From Hungatella sp. UBA5982 (GTDB lineage: Bacteria > Bacillota > Clostridia > Lachnospirales > Lachnospiraceae): DNA of 5,731 nucleotides. The notes below the pieces were generated by a model. The model made no database searches. It was not told the DNA's origin and saw only the letters and a list, made by a program, of their open reading frames with translations. The DNA lies in contig DJBG01000123.1 in NCBI GenBank assembly GCA_002429965.1, positions 41,663 to 47,393 on the forward strand, in the 5' to 3' direction. Shown here in pieces: positions 1 to 5,731 of this stretch (positions are counted from its first letter, which is position 1; every line of letters begins with the position of its first letter). The position numbers and the translations under genes are program-made.

Positions 1-3000
1 GCATTTGCTCCTGTTCTTGAAACCGTATCTTTAGAAGATGAGCTTTCAGAAGTTGTATTTCCAGAAGGTGTATTTCCAGAAGGCGTATCACCAGGATTCG
101 TCCCGTTTTCATTATCCTTAGGATTTGTAGGATTCTGGTTCTCGTCTTTACCGCCCGAATCCTGACCCTGGGTAACAATATAGTTGAATTTAGGGCTTAT
201 GGTCGCTGTATACTTGAAAACACCGTTTCCGCCTGCGCACCCGCAGTTCGCCGTAGCAGCAGATGCACTTCTGGTCTTTGTGCTGTCGGACCCATTTGCA
301 TAATTCATGGCCTCATTGTAGAGATCCTCCGTTTTATCTGCCTCTGGGGTTGTAATATTTGTATTAACTGTAAATCCGTTTTTCGTAGAAATGGTAGTAT
401 CTGCAGGAATGTATAAATCATAGTTTGTGCCTTCATCCCACTCTCCATATCCGAAATAACTGTTTAAATTAATTGCAAAGCAATCAAAAACCGACCTTTG
501 TAAATTTTTGTTTTTATACTCCACTTTTTCCAGACTGTCACAGTAAGACAGGGAGCAAGGCTCCGTCCTGGCAATGCTGGCCGGTAAGGTAAGGCCGGTA
601 AGATTTATACAGTAGAAAAATGTATCAGAAGGAAGATCTTTTAACTTCATATTATCCGGGAAGATCACCTTTTCTAAATCCCGGCACCATTCAAAAGTAC
701 AGGTGCCCATGGACTCCAGCGATGCCGGCAGCTTTACATACTCTAATAAACTGTTGCGGAAAACGCCGGTTCCCATATACCGGATGCTATCTGTCAATTC
801 CATAGTCCGGATGCCACTTCCTGAGAAAACAAAATCTCCCAGTGTCGTTACCGTAGATGGAATTCCCACATACTCCAGAGAATCGCAGCTACTGAAACAG
901 CCGTTGTCTATGACTTCTACCCCGTAAGGCAGCGTTATGGTTTCCAGCTTTGAACAGGAGTTGAACGTAAATGCCCCTGTATTCTTTAGAGCAGAACCCT
1001 CTTCAAATACCACATCTTTAAGATTTTTATTCAGGTAAAATGCACGGTCTCCAATGGTTTTTACTGTTTTTGGAATTTTTATGCCGGTCAGTTTGCTGCA
1101 TTCAAATGCCTCCACCCCGATTTCTTCCAGACCATCCGGCAGTTCAATGCTCTCCAACGGGAACCTGTCAAAGGCACTGTTTCCAATCCTCTTTAAAGAT
1201 GAGGGAAGGTTAAGCTCCTGAAATCCGGTTGCACCATAAAAAAAGTTATCTGGGATTTCCGTTACGCCTTCAGCAATTTCAATGGTCTTTACCTTACAGT
1301 TGTCAAGCACATAAGTTCCCCATTCTATATTTGGCGTAATAGTTATACTATCTAATGTCCTCTGGGCGAATGCTCCGTTTCCAACCTTCTTAAGGGTAGC
1401 AGGAAATACGATTGTCTTTAAATTGTTACCTTTGGCCGGATCCCAGTTGGCCGGTCTCTGCCCTGCAGGAACCTTAAATGCGTATCCGCAAATTTCCTCT
1501 GCGCCCTTCGGGATTTCATATACCGTATCTTCCCTTCCATTGGGATAATAAAGCAATGTTTTCCTATCCTTGGAGTAAAGCACGCCATCCACATCCGCAT
1601 AGGACGGATTATCTTCACTTACATTTATTTCTTTAAGTCCGTCACACCAGAATGCCTCGGCAGCAAATTCTTTGTCCCCAATCAGCCCTACACCTGCGGG
1701 GATCTCCACCTTTGTCAAATGGGCATACTGGAATGCTCCCTGGCCAATTTTCTTAAGACTCTGCGGCAGGATAATTTCTGTAATATCATTACATTTGAAA
1801 AAAGCATACTGTTCGATTGTCTCCAAACCTTCCGGCAATTCCACCTCTGATAAAACTTGGCAGTTTTCAAATGTATTTGGGGCTATAACCGTCATTTCCG
1901 TCTGACTTAAGTCAGCACGTTCAAGAGCAAGACACTGATAGAAAGCATTGCTTCCGATCACTCTTAAACTTCCAGGGAAAGTTACACCGGACAGCTTCTG
2001 ACAGTTATAAAAAGCCTCACTGCCGATACTGGACAGCGTATCGGGGAATGTGATTGTCTCCAGGCTGCTGCATCCATTAAATGTCCCATCTCCAATGGAG
2101 GTTATTCCCGCTTCTATGGTTACCGTTTTAATCTTTGTACTATTTTTAAATGCTCCGGCCTTAATCTGTGTAACAGTCTTTCCATTGAAGGTTTCCGGAA
2201 TCGGGATAGAAGTTTCCTTGCTTCCGGATTTTACCCCTTTGATAATGACTCCGCCGGATGATGAATCATCCACTGCATCCAGATAATCCTCCGGCTTTGG
2301 TACGGAAGGTATATCGCCTTCATATGGAGCAAGGTCGCTTTCAAGTGCATTATTACCACTCCCGCCATATACCCACTCTGCTAATGCCTCAATATATTCA
2401 CTCTCTAAATTGCTTGGGCAGTGGAACGTAAGGCCGTCTGTTGCCTCACCACATTGATAAAACGCAGCATTCCCAATGGAAGGCACATTGCCATAAAAAG
2501 AAACCGATTCCAGATAAAAACTGCATGAAAATGCATCGTCTCCTATTGTTTTAATCGTATCAGGTATGGATACTTTTTCAATATCGGAATACTCAAAAAC
2601 GCTACTTTCAATCCCCGTCACGATTACCCCATCAATCTCTGACGGTATTTCCACATCCGTATCATTTCCATTGTACCCGGTGATCACTCCTTTTTTGTTG
2701 ATCTCAAAATCATCGCCCGATACAGCAACCCGTGCCGTTTTTGTTGATACAGCCTGGTCCAGCGGCTTATTCTGTTCTCCATCCACATTTCCTATCAGAG
2801 CGTCATCTGCCACCGGGCTTTCATTTTGCGGCTTTGTTTCATTCTCATTTCGCTGATTTTCGTCCGATTTCTCTTTTTCCGTCTGGCTTTCTTCCGTTTG
2901 GTTTTCTTCCGCCTGACTTTCCTCCGCCTGACTTTCTTCCGTCTTGTCATCCACCGGCTCGCTGTGGTCTTTCTCGTCCGTTTCCTGATTCTCTTCCTTA

Positions 3001-3251
3001 CTGTCGTTCTCTGAATCAACAACCGTTTCTTCGGACTCTTGAGTTTCCTTTTCCTCTACCAGCTTCTCTCCGTTACTGTCGTCACCTGCATCAGTAACCC
3101 CTTCGTCAGGCTCCTGACTTTCCTGTTCCTTTACCAGTTCCTCCCCATAAACAGGCAGGTTTAAAGGGATCGCAGTTGTAAGGACTACTGCCGCCATTAT
3201 GGAGGCCGCTGCTCTCCATACTCCCTTGCCCCTCACATGTTTTCTTCTCAT
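1..3251 (-). CDS. BspA-like LRR_5 surface protein, C-terminus cut by window edge
   Basis: This is an uninterrupted frame of 1083 complete codons with no stop before position 1, so the protein continues outside the window. The ATG at 3251 is fixed by an in-frame TAG at 3260-3258 and by AGGAGAGG nine bases upstream. Residues 1-36 look like a Sec signal peptide: basic MRRKHVRGKG, then a hydrophobic core AAASIMAAVVLTTAIPL, then PVYGEE. Residues 37 to about 150 are a Glu/Asp/Ser/Gln/Asn stalk built from tandem repeats. LRR_5 repeats follow in two blocks, about 182-268 and 343-913. There are about 24-25 units of 22-23 residues with the pattern LPxxLxxIGxxAFxxCxxLExV. The second block contains the usual DGVLYSKD-type island near residue 550 and a Pro/Trp insertion near 591-608. 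After the repeats come a region with the Cys motif NCGCAGG (C1003, C1005) and a low-complexity tail with NTPSG repeats. Such proteins are typically exported and often act in adhesion or host interaction. That role is family knowledge; the ligand is unknown. The anchor, if any, is not visible. Confidence 0.93.
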   Translation of the reverse strand, partial: MRRKHVRGKGVWRAAASIMAAVVLTTAIPLNLPVYGEELVKEQESQEPDEGVTDAGDDSNGEKLVEEKETQESEETVVDSENDSKEENQETDEKDHSEPVDDKTEESQAEESQAEENQTEESQTEKEKSDENQRNENETKPQNESPVADDALIGNVDGEQNKPLDQAVSTKTARVAVSGDDFEINKKGVITGYNGNDTDVEIPSEIDGVIVTGIESSVFEYSDIEKVSIPDTIKTIGDDAFSCSFYLESVSFYGNVPSIGNAAFYQCGEATDGLTFHCPSNLESEYIEALAEWVYGGSGNNALESDLAPYEGDIPSVPKPEDYLDAVDDSSSGGVIIKGVKSGSKETSIPIPETFNGKTVTQIKAGAFKNSTKIKTVTIEAGITSIGDGTFNGCSSLETITFPDTLSSIGSEAFYNCQKLSGVTFPGSLRVIGSNAFYQCLALERADLSQTEMTVIAPNTFENCQVLSEVELPEGLETIEQYAFFKCNDITEIILPQSLKKIGQGAFQYAHLTKVEIPAGVGLIGDKEFAAEAFWCDGLKEINVSEDNPSYADVDGVLYSKDRKTLLYYPNGREDTVYEIPKGAEEICGYAFKVPAGQRPANWDPAKGNNLKTIVFPATLKKVGNGAFAQRTLDSITITPNIEWGTYVLDNCKVKTIEIAEGVTEIPDNFFYGATGFQELNLPSSLKRIGNSAFDRFPLESIELPDGLEEIGVEAFECSKLTGIKIPKTVKTIGDRAFYLNKNLKDVVFEEGSALKNTGAFTFNSCSKLETITLPYGVEVIDNGCFSSCDSLEYVGIPSTVTTLGDFVFSGSGIRTMELTDSIRYMGTGVFRNSLLEYVKLPASLESMGTCTFEWCRDLEKVIFPDNMKLKDLPSDTFFYCINLTGLTLPASIARTEPCSLSYCDSLEKVEYKNKNLQRSVFDCFAINLNSYFGYGEWDEGTNYDLYIPADTTISTKNGFTVNTNITTPEADKTEDLYNEAMNYANGSDSTKTRSASAATANCGCAGGNGVFKYTATISPKFNYIVTQGQDSGGKDENQNPTNPKDNENGTNPGDTPSGNTPSGNTTSESSSSKDTVSRTGAN
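54..98 (-). repeat. 15-bp tandem repeat encoding NTPSG in the C-terminal tail
   Basis: Two near-identical 15-bp units lie at 54-68 and 69-83 (on the plus strand GTATTTCCAGAAGGY), with a diverged third copy at 84-98. They encode the pentapeptide NTPSG/DTPSG in the tail that follows the LRR domain. The unit is a multiple of three, so copy-number change would keep the frame. Such Gly/Pro/Thr/Asn tails often act as wall-spanning linkers; that role is inferred. Confidence 0.8.
2881..2940 (-). repeat. 15-bp tandem repeat, four copies, encoding EE(S/N)Q(A/T)
   Basis: Four contiguous 15-bp units (2881-2895, 2896-2910, 2911-2925, 2926-2940) encode four pentapeptides EESQA, EESQA, EENQT, EESQT at residues 105-124. 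They sit in the acidic stalk between the signal peptide and the LRR domain. The copies differ at only a few bases, which suggests recent slippage or recombination. Gain or loss of units would lengthen or shorten the stalk without breaking the frame. Confidence 0.88.
2988..3137 (-). repeat. Diverged 75-bp tandem duplication in the acidic stalk (2 copies)
   Basis: Unit 1 (3137-3063, residues 39-63) and unit 2 (3062-2988, residues 64-88) align without gaps over 25 residues. Unit 1 starts LVKEQESQEPDE and unit 2 starts LVEEKETQESEE. About half the residues are identical, including V52/V77, D54/D79 and the DS pair at 58-59/83-84. The copies begin directly after the predicted signal peptide. This looks like an older duplication than the 15-bp repeats further on. 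Confidence 0.75.
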
Positions 3252-3260
3252 TTTTCTCTA

Positions 3261-3268
3261 CCTCTCCT
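3261..3268 (-). promoter_or_regulatory. Ribosome binding site of the LRR gene
   Basis: On the minus strand AGGAGAGG lies nine bases before the ATG at 3251. An in-frame TAG (3260-3258) lies between this site and the ATG, so no in-frame start further upstream is possible. I did not find a convincing -35/-10 pair for this gene. The AT-rich ATATTATAAG just upstream of the site resembles a -10 but would put the transcript start on the ribosome binding site. Confidence 0.8.
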
Positions 3269-3289
3269 TTACTTATAATATTTGGATCC

Positions 3290-3312
3290 AAACATAACAT
3301 CCTGTTATGTTT
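3290..3312. promoter_or_regulatory. Perfect inverted repeat upstream of the LRR gene
   Basis: The arms AAACATAACA (3290-3299) and TGTTATGTTT (3303-3312) are exact reverse complements with a three-base centre, TCC. The element lies about 40 bp upstream of the LRR start codon. It could be a regulator-binding site, or a short hairpin in the 5' untranslated leader if transcription starts further upstream. It has no G/C-rich stem, so it is a poor terminator. The regulator is unknown. Confidence 0.55.
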
Positions 3313-3483
3313 TTCCATTTGTGCCTGGGCTGCAATAAGATGATTATCAGCCTTCCTTCTTATTTCAGCGTTCGTTTTAATAGGTTAGACCACTAATTGC
3401 CAGAGCGTCACATCACCAGACAAATTGAATCAGCAATGAGCCATCGATAATTCCCCACTATCTGTCATCACTGATTGAAGTAT
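3313..3483 (+). other. Gene-free stretch; candidate relic of the IS110 left end
   Basis: I see no coding potential here. The stretch directly precedes the decayed IS110-type transposase and runs in the same direction. In intact IS110-group elements this place holds the left end, from which a structured bridge RNA is transcribed. A weak imperfect hairpin at 3328-3352 (GGCTG...CAGCC with a two-base bulge) is the only local structure I can point to. The left boundary of the element is not recognisable to me, so the assignment is positional inference only. Confidence 0.3.
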
Positions 3484-3873
3484 GTCTCCAAAAGCAAATG
3501 CATGATCACCGTCATAGGACTCTTAGGTAAAACCGTGGAATAACCTTTTGAAATCCGCCGCACCGCAAGTGAACCAAAAGAGCTGGCCTGCTCTCTCAAA
3601 AGCTTGGACGATGAGACTTGAATCATTGTGGAGTACATCGGTAAATACTAACCCCCCTTAGGACGTATATCCCACTGATTCTGGTTCTTATGTCAGCGCA
3701 GTCCATGCTAGCTTATCCATGGCTGCGATAACAACTCTGTCCGTAAGGTTAAGACCGGCAAAGTAGATGCGGTCAGAATTGCTGACTACGGACTTTCTAA
3801 CTGGGTACTTTTAAAGCCTTACGCCCCGCAGGAGGATACCCGGCTCCTTTTGAAAGCTTATAGGCACCGCTAG
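3484..3873 (+). pseudogene. IS110-family transposase N-terminal fragment, decayed
   Basis: Patched across its breaks, the plus strand reads as the N-terminal RuvC-like (DEDD) part of an IS110-type transposase. VSKSK at 3484 matches the conserved GIDVSKSK block. It is followed by PFEIRRTASEPKELACSLKSL (3544-3606), VEYIGKY (3628-3648), DSGSYVSAVHA (3677-3709), then NNSVRKVKTGKVDAVRIADYG and NWVLLKPY, ending in EDTRLLLKAY. Stops interrupt it at 3541, 3619, 3649 and 3871. The frame shifts by one base near 3676 and returns near 3710. The first Asp of the KTDxxDA block has become Gly (KTGKVDA), while the Glu of VEYxGKY survives. Only about 130 of the usual roughly 400 codons remain, and the C-terminal catalytic-serine domain is missing. 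The gene is certainly dead and its element immobile. Family recognition is from motif memory and is fairly secure; the subgroup is not determined. Confidence 0.85.
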
Positions 3874-3926
3874 GCTCCAATTATCTAATTTATGTAAATA
3901 TAAATGTCAAAAAATCAGCAATTCGC

Positions 3927-3944
3927 TATTCTCAAACGAGAATA
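3927..3944. promoter_or_regulatory. Inverted repeat overlapping the -35 region, possible operator
   Basis: TATTCTC (3927-3933) and GAGAATA (3938-3944) are exact reverse complements around AAAC. The element covers the -35 position of the promoter candidate whose -10 is at 3952-3957. A dimeric repressor bound here would block polymerase. I cannot match the site to a known regulator with confidence, and with no strong G/C stem it is unlikely to be a terminator. Confidence 0.5.
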
Positions 3945-3957
3945 ACGGTGGTATAAT
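3929..3957 (+). promoter_or_regulatory. Extended -10 promoter candidate for the transglutaminase-like gene
   Basis: A perfect TATAAT (3952-3957) is preceded by TGG (3949-3951), giving the extended -10 form TGnTATAAT. At 17-bp spacing the -35 is TTCTCA (3929-3934), matching four of six consensus bases. The predicted start is near 3964, giving a leader of about 100 bases before the ATG at 4068. The -35 lies inside an inverted repeat and the start point lies inside the left arm of a hairpin, so control at initiation or by early termination is possible. Confidence 0.6.
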
Positions 3958-3999
3958 AAAAGTTAGGTACAATTTTTTTTAGGTTACCTAACTTTTTTT
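3958..3999 (+). terminator. Hairpin with T-run directly after the promoter (attenuator or terminator)
   Basis: AAAAGTTAGGTA (3958-3969) pairs perfectly with TACCTAACTTTT (3985-3996) around a 15-base T-rich loop, and seven T residues end at 3999. The shape is that of an intrinsic terminator, although the stem is A/T-rich and therefore weak. Because the TATAAT box ends at 3957, a transcript from that promoter would start within the left arm and keep only about seven pairs of the stem. It could end transcripts arriving from upstream, act as a leaky early terminator, or protect the 5' end. The core of the loop-side sequence, TAGGTTACCTA, is itself a small palindrome. Confidence 0.5.
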
Positions 4000-4053
4000 G
4001 TTCATTTTCACTATAACAGCATTATATTTAAAAATCAACCATAATTTTTTTAT

Positions 4054-4059
4054 AAGGAG
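4054..4059 (+). promoter_or_regulatory. Ribosome binding site of the transglutaminase-like gene
   Basis: AAGGAG lies eight bases before the ATG at 4068. The preceding bases make an in-frame TAA at 4053-4055 that overlaps the site, so the frame cannot start further upstream. This fixes the start. Confidence 0.85.
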
Positions 4060-4067
4060 CACTTTGC

Positions 4068-4883
4068 ATGAATGTTCATTTTTTATCTTTCCTGCCCATT
4101 TTAGCTTCCCTGATTCTCACAGCCCCAACTTCCGAACCCACAGCCGCAACCCAGAAAAGTTCCGGCCTGATTCCCCAATGGGAAGATACTTTTCCTTCTC
4201 CGGTTGCTGTGATACAGCTGCCCAAAGGATTGTCTGATGATTCCATTTTCAATCTCATTGACAACTACGAGATAAACTGCGCTTCCTTTCCCTGTGAAGC
4301 CACTGACCTAAGCTTTACACCCTTGTCGGAGAACGGGGATTTTCGCACCTATGAAATCCGGTTATCCATGCAGGCTTCTGAAGGTTCGCTTAAAACAGCG
4401 GCAGACAGCCTTTCTTTTGCGATGATCCAGATGGCGGAAGACGTACGCCGTACTGCCCCATCGAATCTGCCTCAGGATCTTCTTAACACAGCCTTCCAGA
4501 AGATATCCGGCAATGCTTCCTACGATTACGCCCTTGCCTCCCTTTCCGGTACCGGCCGCATGGCGGAATCCATGCACTTTGACCGTACTGCCTATGGCGC
4601 TCTGGTTACCAAAAACACAGTCTGCACCGGCTACTCCAGAGCACTGAAGGGAATATGTGACCAGCTGGGAATTCCCTGTTGGGTCATAACCGGCACAAAA
4701 AAGGGGATCGAACACAGTTGGAATGCTGTTAAACTGGGCAACCAGACTTCCTATATAGACTGTACTGCCGCCGCCGTGGGAGAACAGGAATTGGATCCTT
4801 TCCTATTTGACAAGGCACTGGCTGACCAGTATCAATACTCTCCCGCCTCATATTCCATCCCGCCGTGGGAGTCGGGAAGCTAA
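4068..4883 (+). CDS. Secreted transglutaminase-like (papain-fold) protein, 271 aa
   Basis: The C-terminal half carries the pattern of the transglutaminase-like superfamily. The nucleophile Cys lies in NTVCTGYSRALK (C186), followed by a helix and LGIPCWVITG. The His lies in EHSWNAVKL (H216) and the Asp in YIDCTAA (D231). Members are cysteine enzymes that act as proteases/amidases or protein cross-linkers; the substrate here cannot be told. Residues 1 to about 27 look like an export signal: hydrophobic FLSFLPILASLILTAP, then small and polar residues. The basic N-region is absent (MNVH), and there is no lipobox Cys. Residues about 40-150 form an N-terminal region I do not recognise, with an amphipathic stretch before the catalytic core. 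The protein ends about 40 residues after the Asp with no wall anchor or membrane segment, so it is probably released or loosely attached. The start is set by the in-frame TAA and AAGGAG upstream. It is transcribed away from the LRR gene and probably alone, since a hairpin follows the stop. Confidence 0.85.
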   Translation: MNVHFLSFLPILASLILTAPTSEPTAATQKSSGLIPQWEDTFPSPVAVIQLPKGLSDDSIFNLIDNYEINCASFPCEATDLSFTPLSENGDFRTYEIRLSMQASEGSLKTAADSLSFAMIQMAEDVRRTAPSNLPQDLLNTAFQKISGNASYDYALASLSGTGRMAESMHFDRTAYGALVTKNTVCTGYSRALKGICDQLGIPCWVITGTKKGIEHSWNAVKLGNQTSYIDCTAAAVGEQELDPFLFDKALADQYQYSPASYSIPPWESGS

Positions 4884-4889
4884 TGGAAA

Positions 4890-4929
4890 AAAGATACAGG
4901 ACCGCACACATTCTCGGTCCTGTATCTTT
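4890..4929. terminator. Bidirectional terminator between convergent genes
   Basis: A perfect 15-bp stem, AAAGATACAGGACCG (4890-4904) with CGGTCCTGTATCTTT (4915-4929), encloses a 10-base loop. It begins six bases after the stop of the transglutaminase-like gene and 55 bp beyond the stop of the convergent esterase gene. Read on the minus strand, the stem runs into six T residues (complement of 4887-4892), a good U-tract. On the plus strand only TTTAT follows, so termination there rests mainly on the stem. Confidence 0.88.
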
Positions 4930-4983
4930 ATACCATAATTGAAATGACACATAGGAACATCCATACCCTTTCCCTTTAATCAA

Positions 4984-5731
4984 TCATACGATCACTGTCT
5001 CAAACGGCGTTACCGGCAGTCCCGATGCAGAACGCAGATTGGCATTCTCCGGATTGTTTGACCAGGCATAACGTACTCCGGTAATTGCCTCTCTTTTTTG
5101 GGCGCTCAAAATCATCGTACCCCCCTGGGTCCGGACTTCTATGCGATCTGAAATCCATCTTTCTGATATGCAGACTTCAAATCCTCCCGTTTCACCGCCT
5201 GATACAGAGAATCCTTTCTCTCCATGATCAAAGTAGAGTATGATCTCATCACCGTTCCTTTCAGCGCGGGAGAATACAGGGGACAGCCACTCCCCCGGCT
5301 CATGATATGCAATCTTAAACGCCGCCATGGCCATTCTCTCTCCTACCGTCTTTTTATCCGTTGGGTGAAGGTCATTGTATTCACCGCAATCTATAGTGAC
5401 CACCATGGCACAGTTCGGCAGCTTTGCAAGGCTCTGCTGCATATTCCGGAAACGTACCCAGTTTCCTGCATCTTCAAGATCATAATTGGGTAACTGTACA
5501 TAAATAACGGGAAACTTTCCCATGTGCCACTTTCGTCTGTAATCCTCTATCATACGCTTAAAATACTGGGGATAAGAACGGTCGTCGTCTGCATTACTCT
5601 CTCCCTGATACCAGCACATGCCGCAGATAGGAAAATCATGAAGAGGCGCTATCATAGACTGGTACATACCCATGGGCTTTCTCTCAAAAAAGGTTGGGGG
5701 AGTAAGAGCTTCCAAAGATGCGCTTCTCTTA
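4984..5731 (-). CDS. Sialate O-acetylesterase-like (SASA domain) enzyme, C-terminal part
   Basis: The frame is open at the right edge and 248 sense codons are visible before TGA at 4986-4984. Full-length relatives have roughly 450-520 residues, so about half is missing, including the expected nucleophile Ser block (GQSN type). Visible hallmarks are WYQGESNA (W codon at 5613, SN at 5598-5593), preceded by PMGMYQSMIAPL and FPICGM, and the catalytic Asp/His motif DLHP (5373-5362) followed by TDKKTVGERMA. The C-terminal region is beta-rich and ends in the family-typical GVRYAWSNNPENANL and GLPVTPFET. The enzyme would remove O-acetyl groups from sialic acid or other acetylated sugars, opening host mucin or plant glycans to further breakdown. 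Whether it is exported cannot be judged without the N-terminus. The TTG at 5715 is an internal codon, not a start, because the frame is open and family-like beyond it. The gene is convergent with the transglutaminase-like gene. Confidence 0.9.
   Translation of the reverse strand, partial: KRSASLEALTPPTFFERKPMGMYQSMIAPLHDFPICGMCWYQGESNADDDRSYPQYFKRMIEDYRRKWHMGKFPVIYVQLPNYDLEDAGNWVRFRNMQQSLAKLPNCAMVVTIDCGEYNDLHPTDKKTVGERMAMAAFKIAYHEPGEWLSPVFSRAERNGDEIILYFDHGEKGFSVSGGETGGFEVCISERWISDRIEVRTQGGTMILSAQKREAITGVRYAWSNNPENANLRSASGLPVTPFETVIV

Noticed and set aside
54..98. Short tandem repeats considered as a CRISPR-like or other non-coding repeat array.
   Set aside because: The units are directly adjacent with no spacers and encode an in-frame pentapeptide, so they are coding repeats.
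2795..3022. A very basic Arg/Lys-rich 75-codon frame on the minus strand, resembling a nucleic-acid-binding peptide.
   Set aside because: It is the out-of-frame reading of the GAA/GAG-rich stalk of the LRR protein. Shifting Glu codons yields Arg and Lys codons, and it has no ribosome binding site of its own.
2732..3097. Plus-strand frames rich in Phe/Leu/Pro with a repeating FFRL pattern, looking like membrane peptides.
   Set aside because: They are antisense to the same purine-rich stalk repeats. The periodicity is that of the 15-bp repeat, not of a real membrane protein.
3106..3318. A 70-codon minus-strand frame starting upstream of the LRR start.
   Set aside because: It overlaps the signal-peptide region in another frame and shows no domain. 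The LRR frame has the proper ribosome binding site and continues for more than 1000 codons.
3328..3352. Imperfect hairpin GGCTG...CAGCC followed by a pyrimidine-rich stretch, considered as a terminator.
   Set aside because: The stem is bulged and short, there is no run of T residues, and no plus-strand gene precedes it. Kept only as weak structure in the candidate IS left end.
4362..4715. A 117-codon minus-strand frame inside the transglutaminase-like gene.
   Set aside because: It is antisense to the gene with the intact catalytic triad, lacks a good ribosome binding site and has no recognisable domain.
4984..5715. The idea that the esterase gene starts at the TTG at 5715.
   Set aside because: The frame stays open to the window edge. 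The conserved N-terminal half of the family, with the nucleophile Ser, is missing, so the true start lies beyond 5731.

Overview
The window looks like an accessory stretch of a Gram-positive anaerobic gut Clostridia genome, most plausibly Lachnospiraceae-like. This is inferred from strong AGGAG-type ribosome binding sites, moderate G+C with AT-rich intergenic DNA, a BspA-like leucine-rich-repeat (LRR) surface protein, an IS110-type transposase relic and a sialate O-acetylesterase-like gene. The species cannot be named from the sequence.

Layout. (1) Positions 3251 to 1, minus strand, hold one very long open reading frame of at least 1083 codons that runs off the left edge. It encodes a secreted protein with a signal peptide, a repetitive acidic Glu/Ser/Gln stalk, about 24-25 LRR_5 (BspA-type) repeats in two blocks, and a Gly/Asn/Pro/Thr-rich tail that is still open at position 1. 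(2) Positions 3252-4067 hold no intact gene. They contain a perfect inverted repeat just upstream of the LRR gene, a decayed N-terminal fragment of an IS110-family transposase (about 3484-3873, plus strand, several stops and two frame changes), and then an extended -10 promoter overlapping an inverted repeat and followed at once by a hairpin with a T-run. (3) Positions 4068-4883, plus strand, encode a 271-residue secreted transglutaminase-like protein with a visible Cys-His-Asp triad. (4) A 15-bp perfect-stem hairpin at 4890-4929 separates it from (5) the C-terminal half of a sialate O-acetylesterase-like (SASA domain) enzyme on the minus strand, 5731 to 4984, whose N-terminus lies beyond the right edge.

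How the parts relate. The LRR protein and the transglutaminase-like protein are divergent and both look exported; the IS110 relic lies in their shared upstream region. A shared role at the cell surface (adhesion, protein cross-linking or peptide processing) is possible but rests only on proximity. The esterase points to de-acetylation of host sialic acids or dietary glycans and is a separate transcription unit, convergent with the transglutaminase-like gene. I see no clearly new multi-gene system. The points most worth a second look are the repeat-built stalk of the LRR protein, the IS110 fossil with a possible relic of its non-coding left end, and the promoter/inverted repeat/hairpin arrangement ahead of the transglutaminase-like gene.
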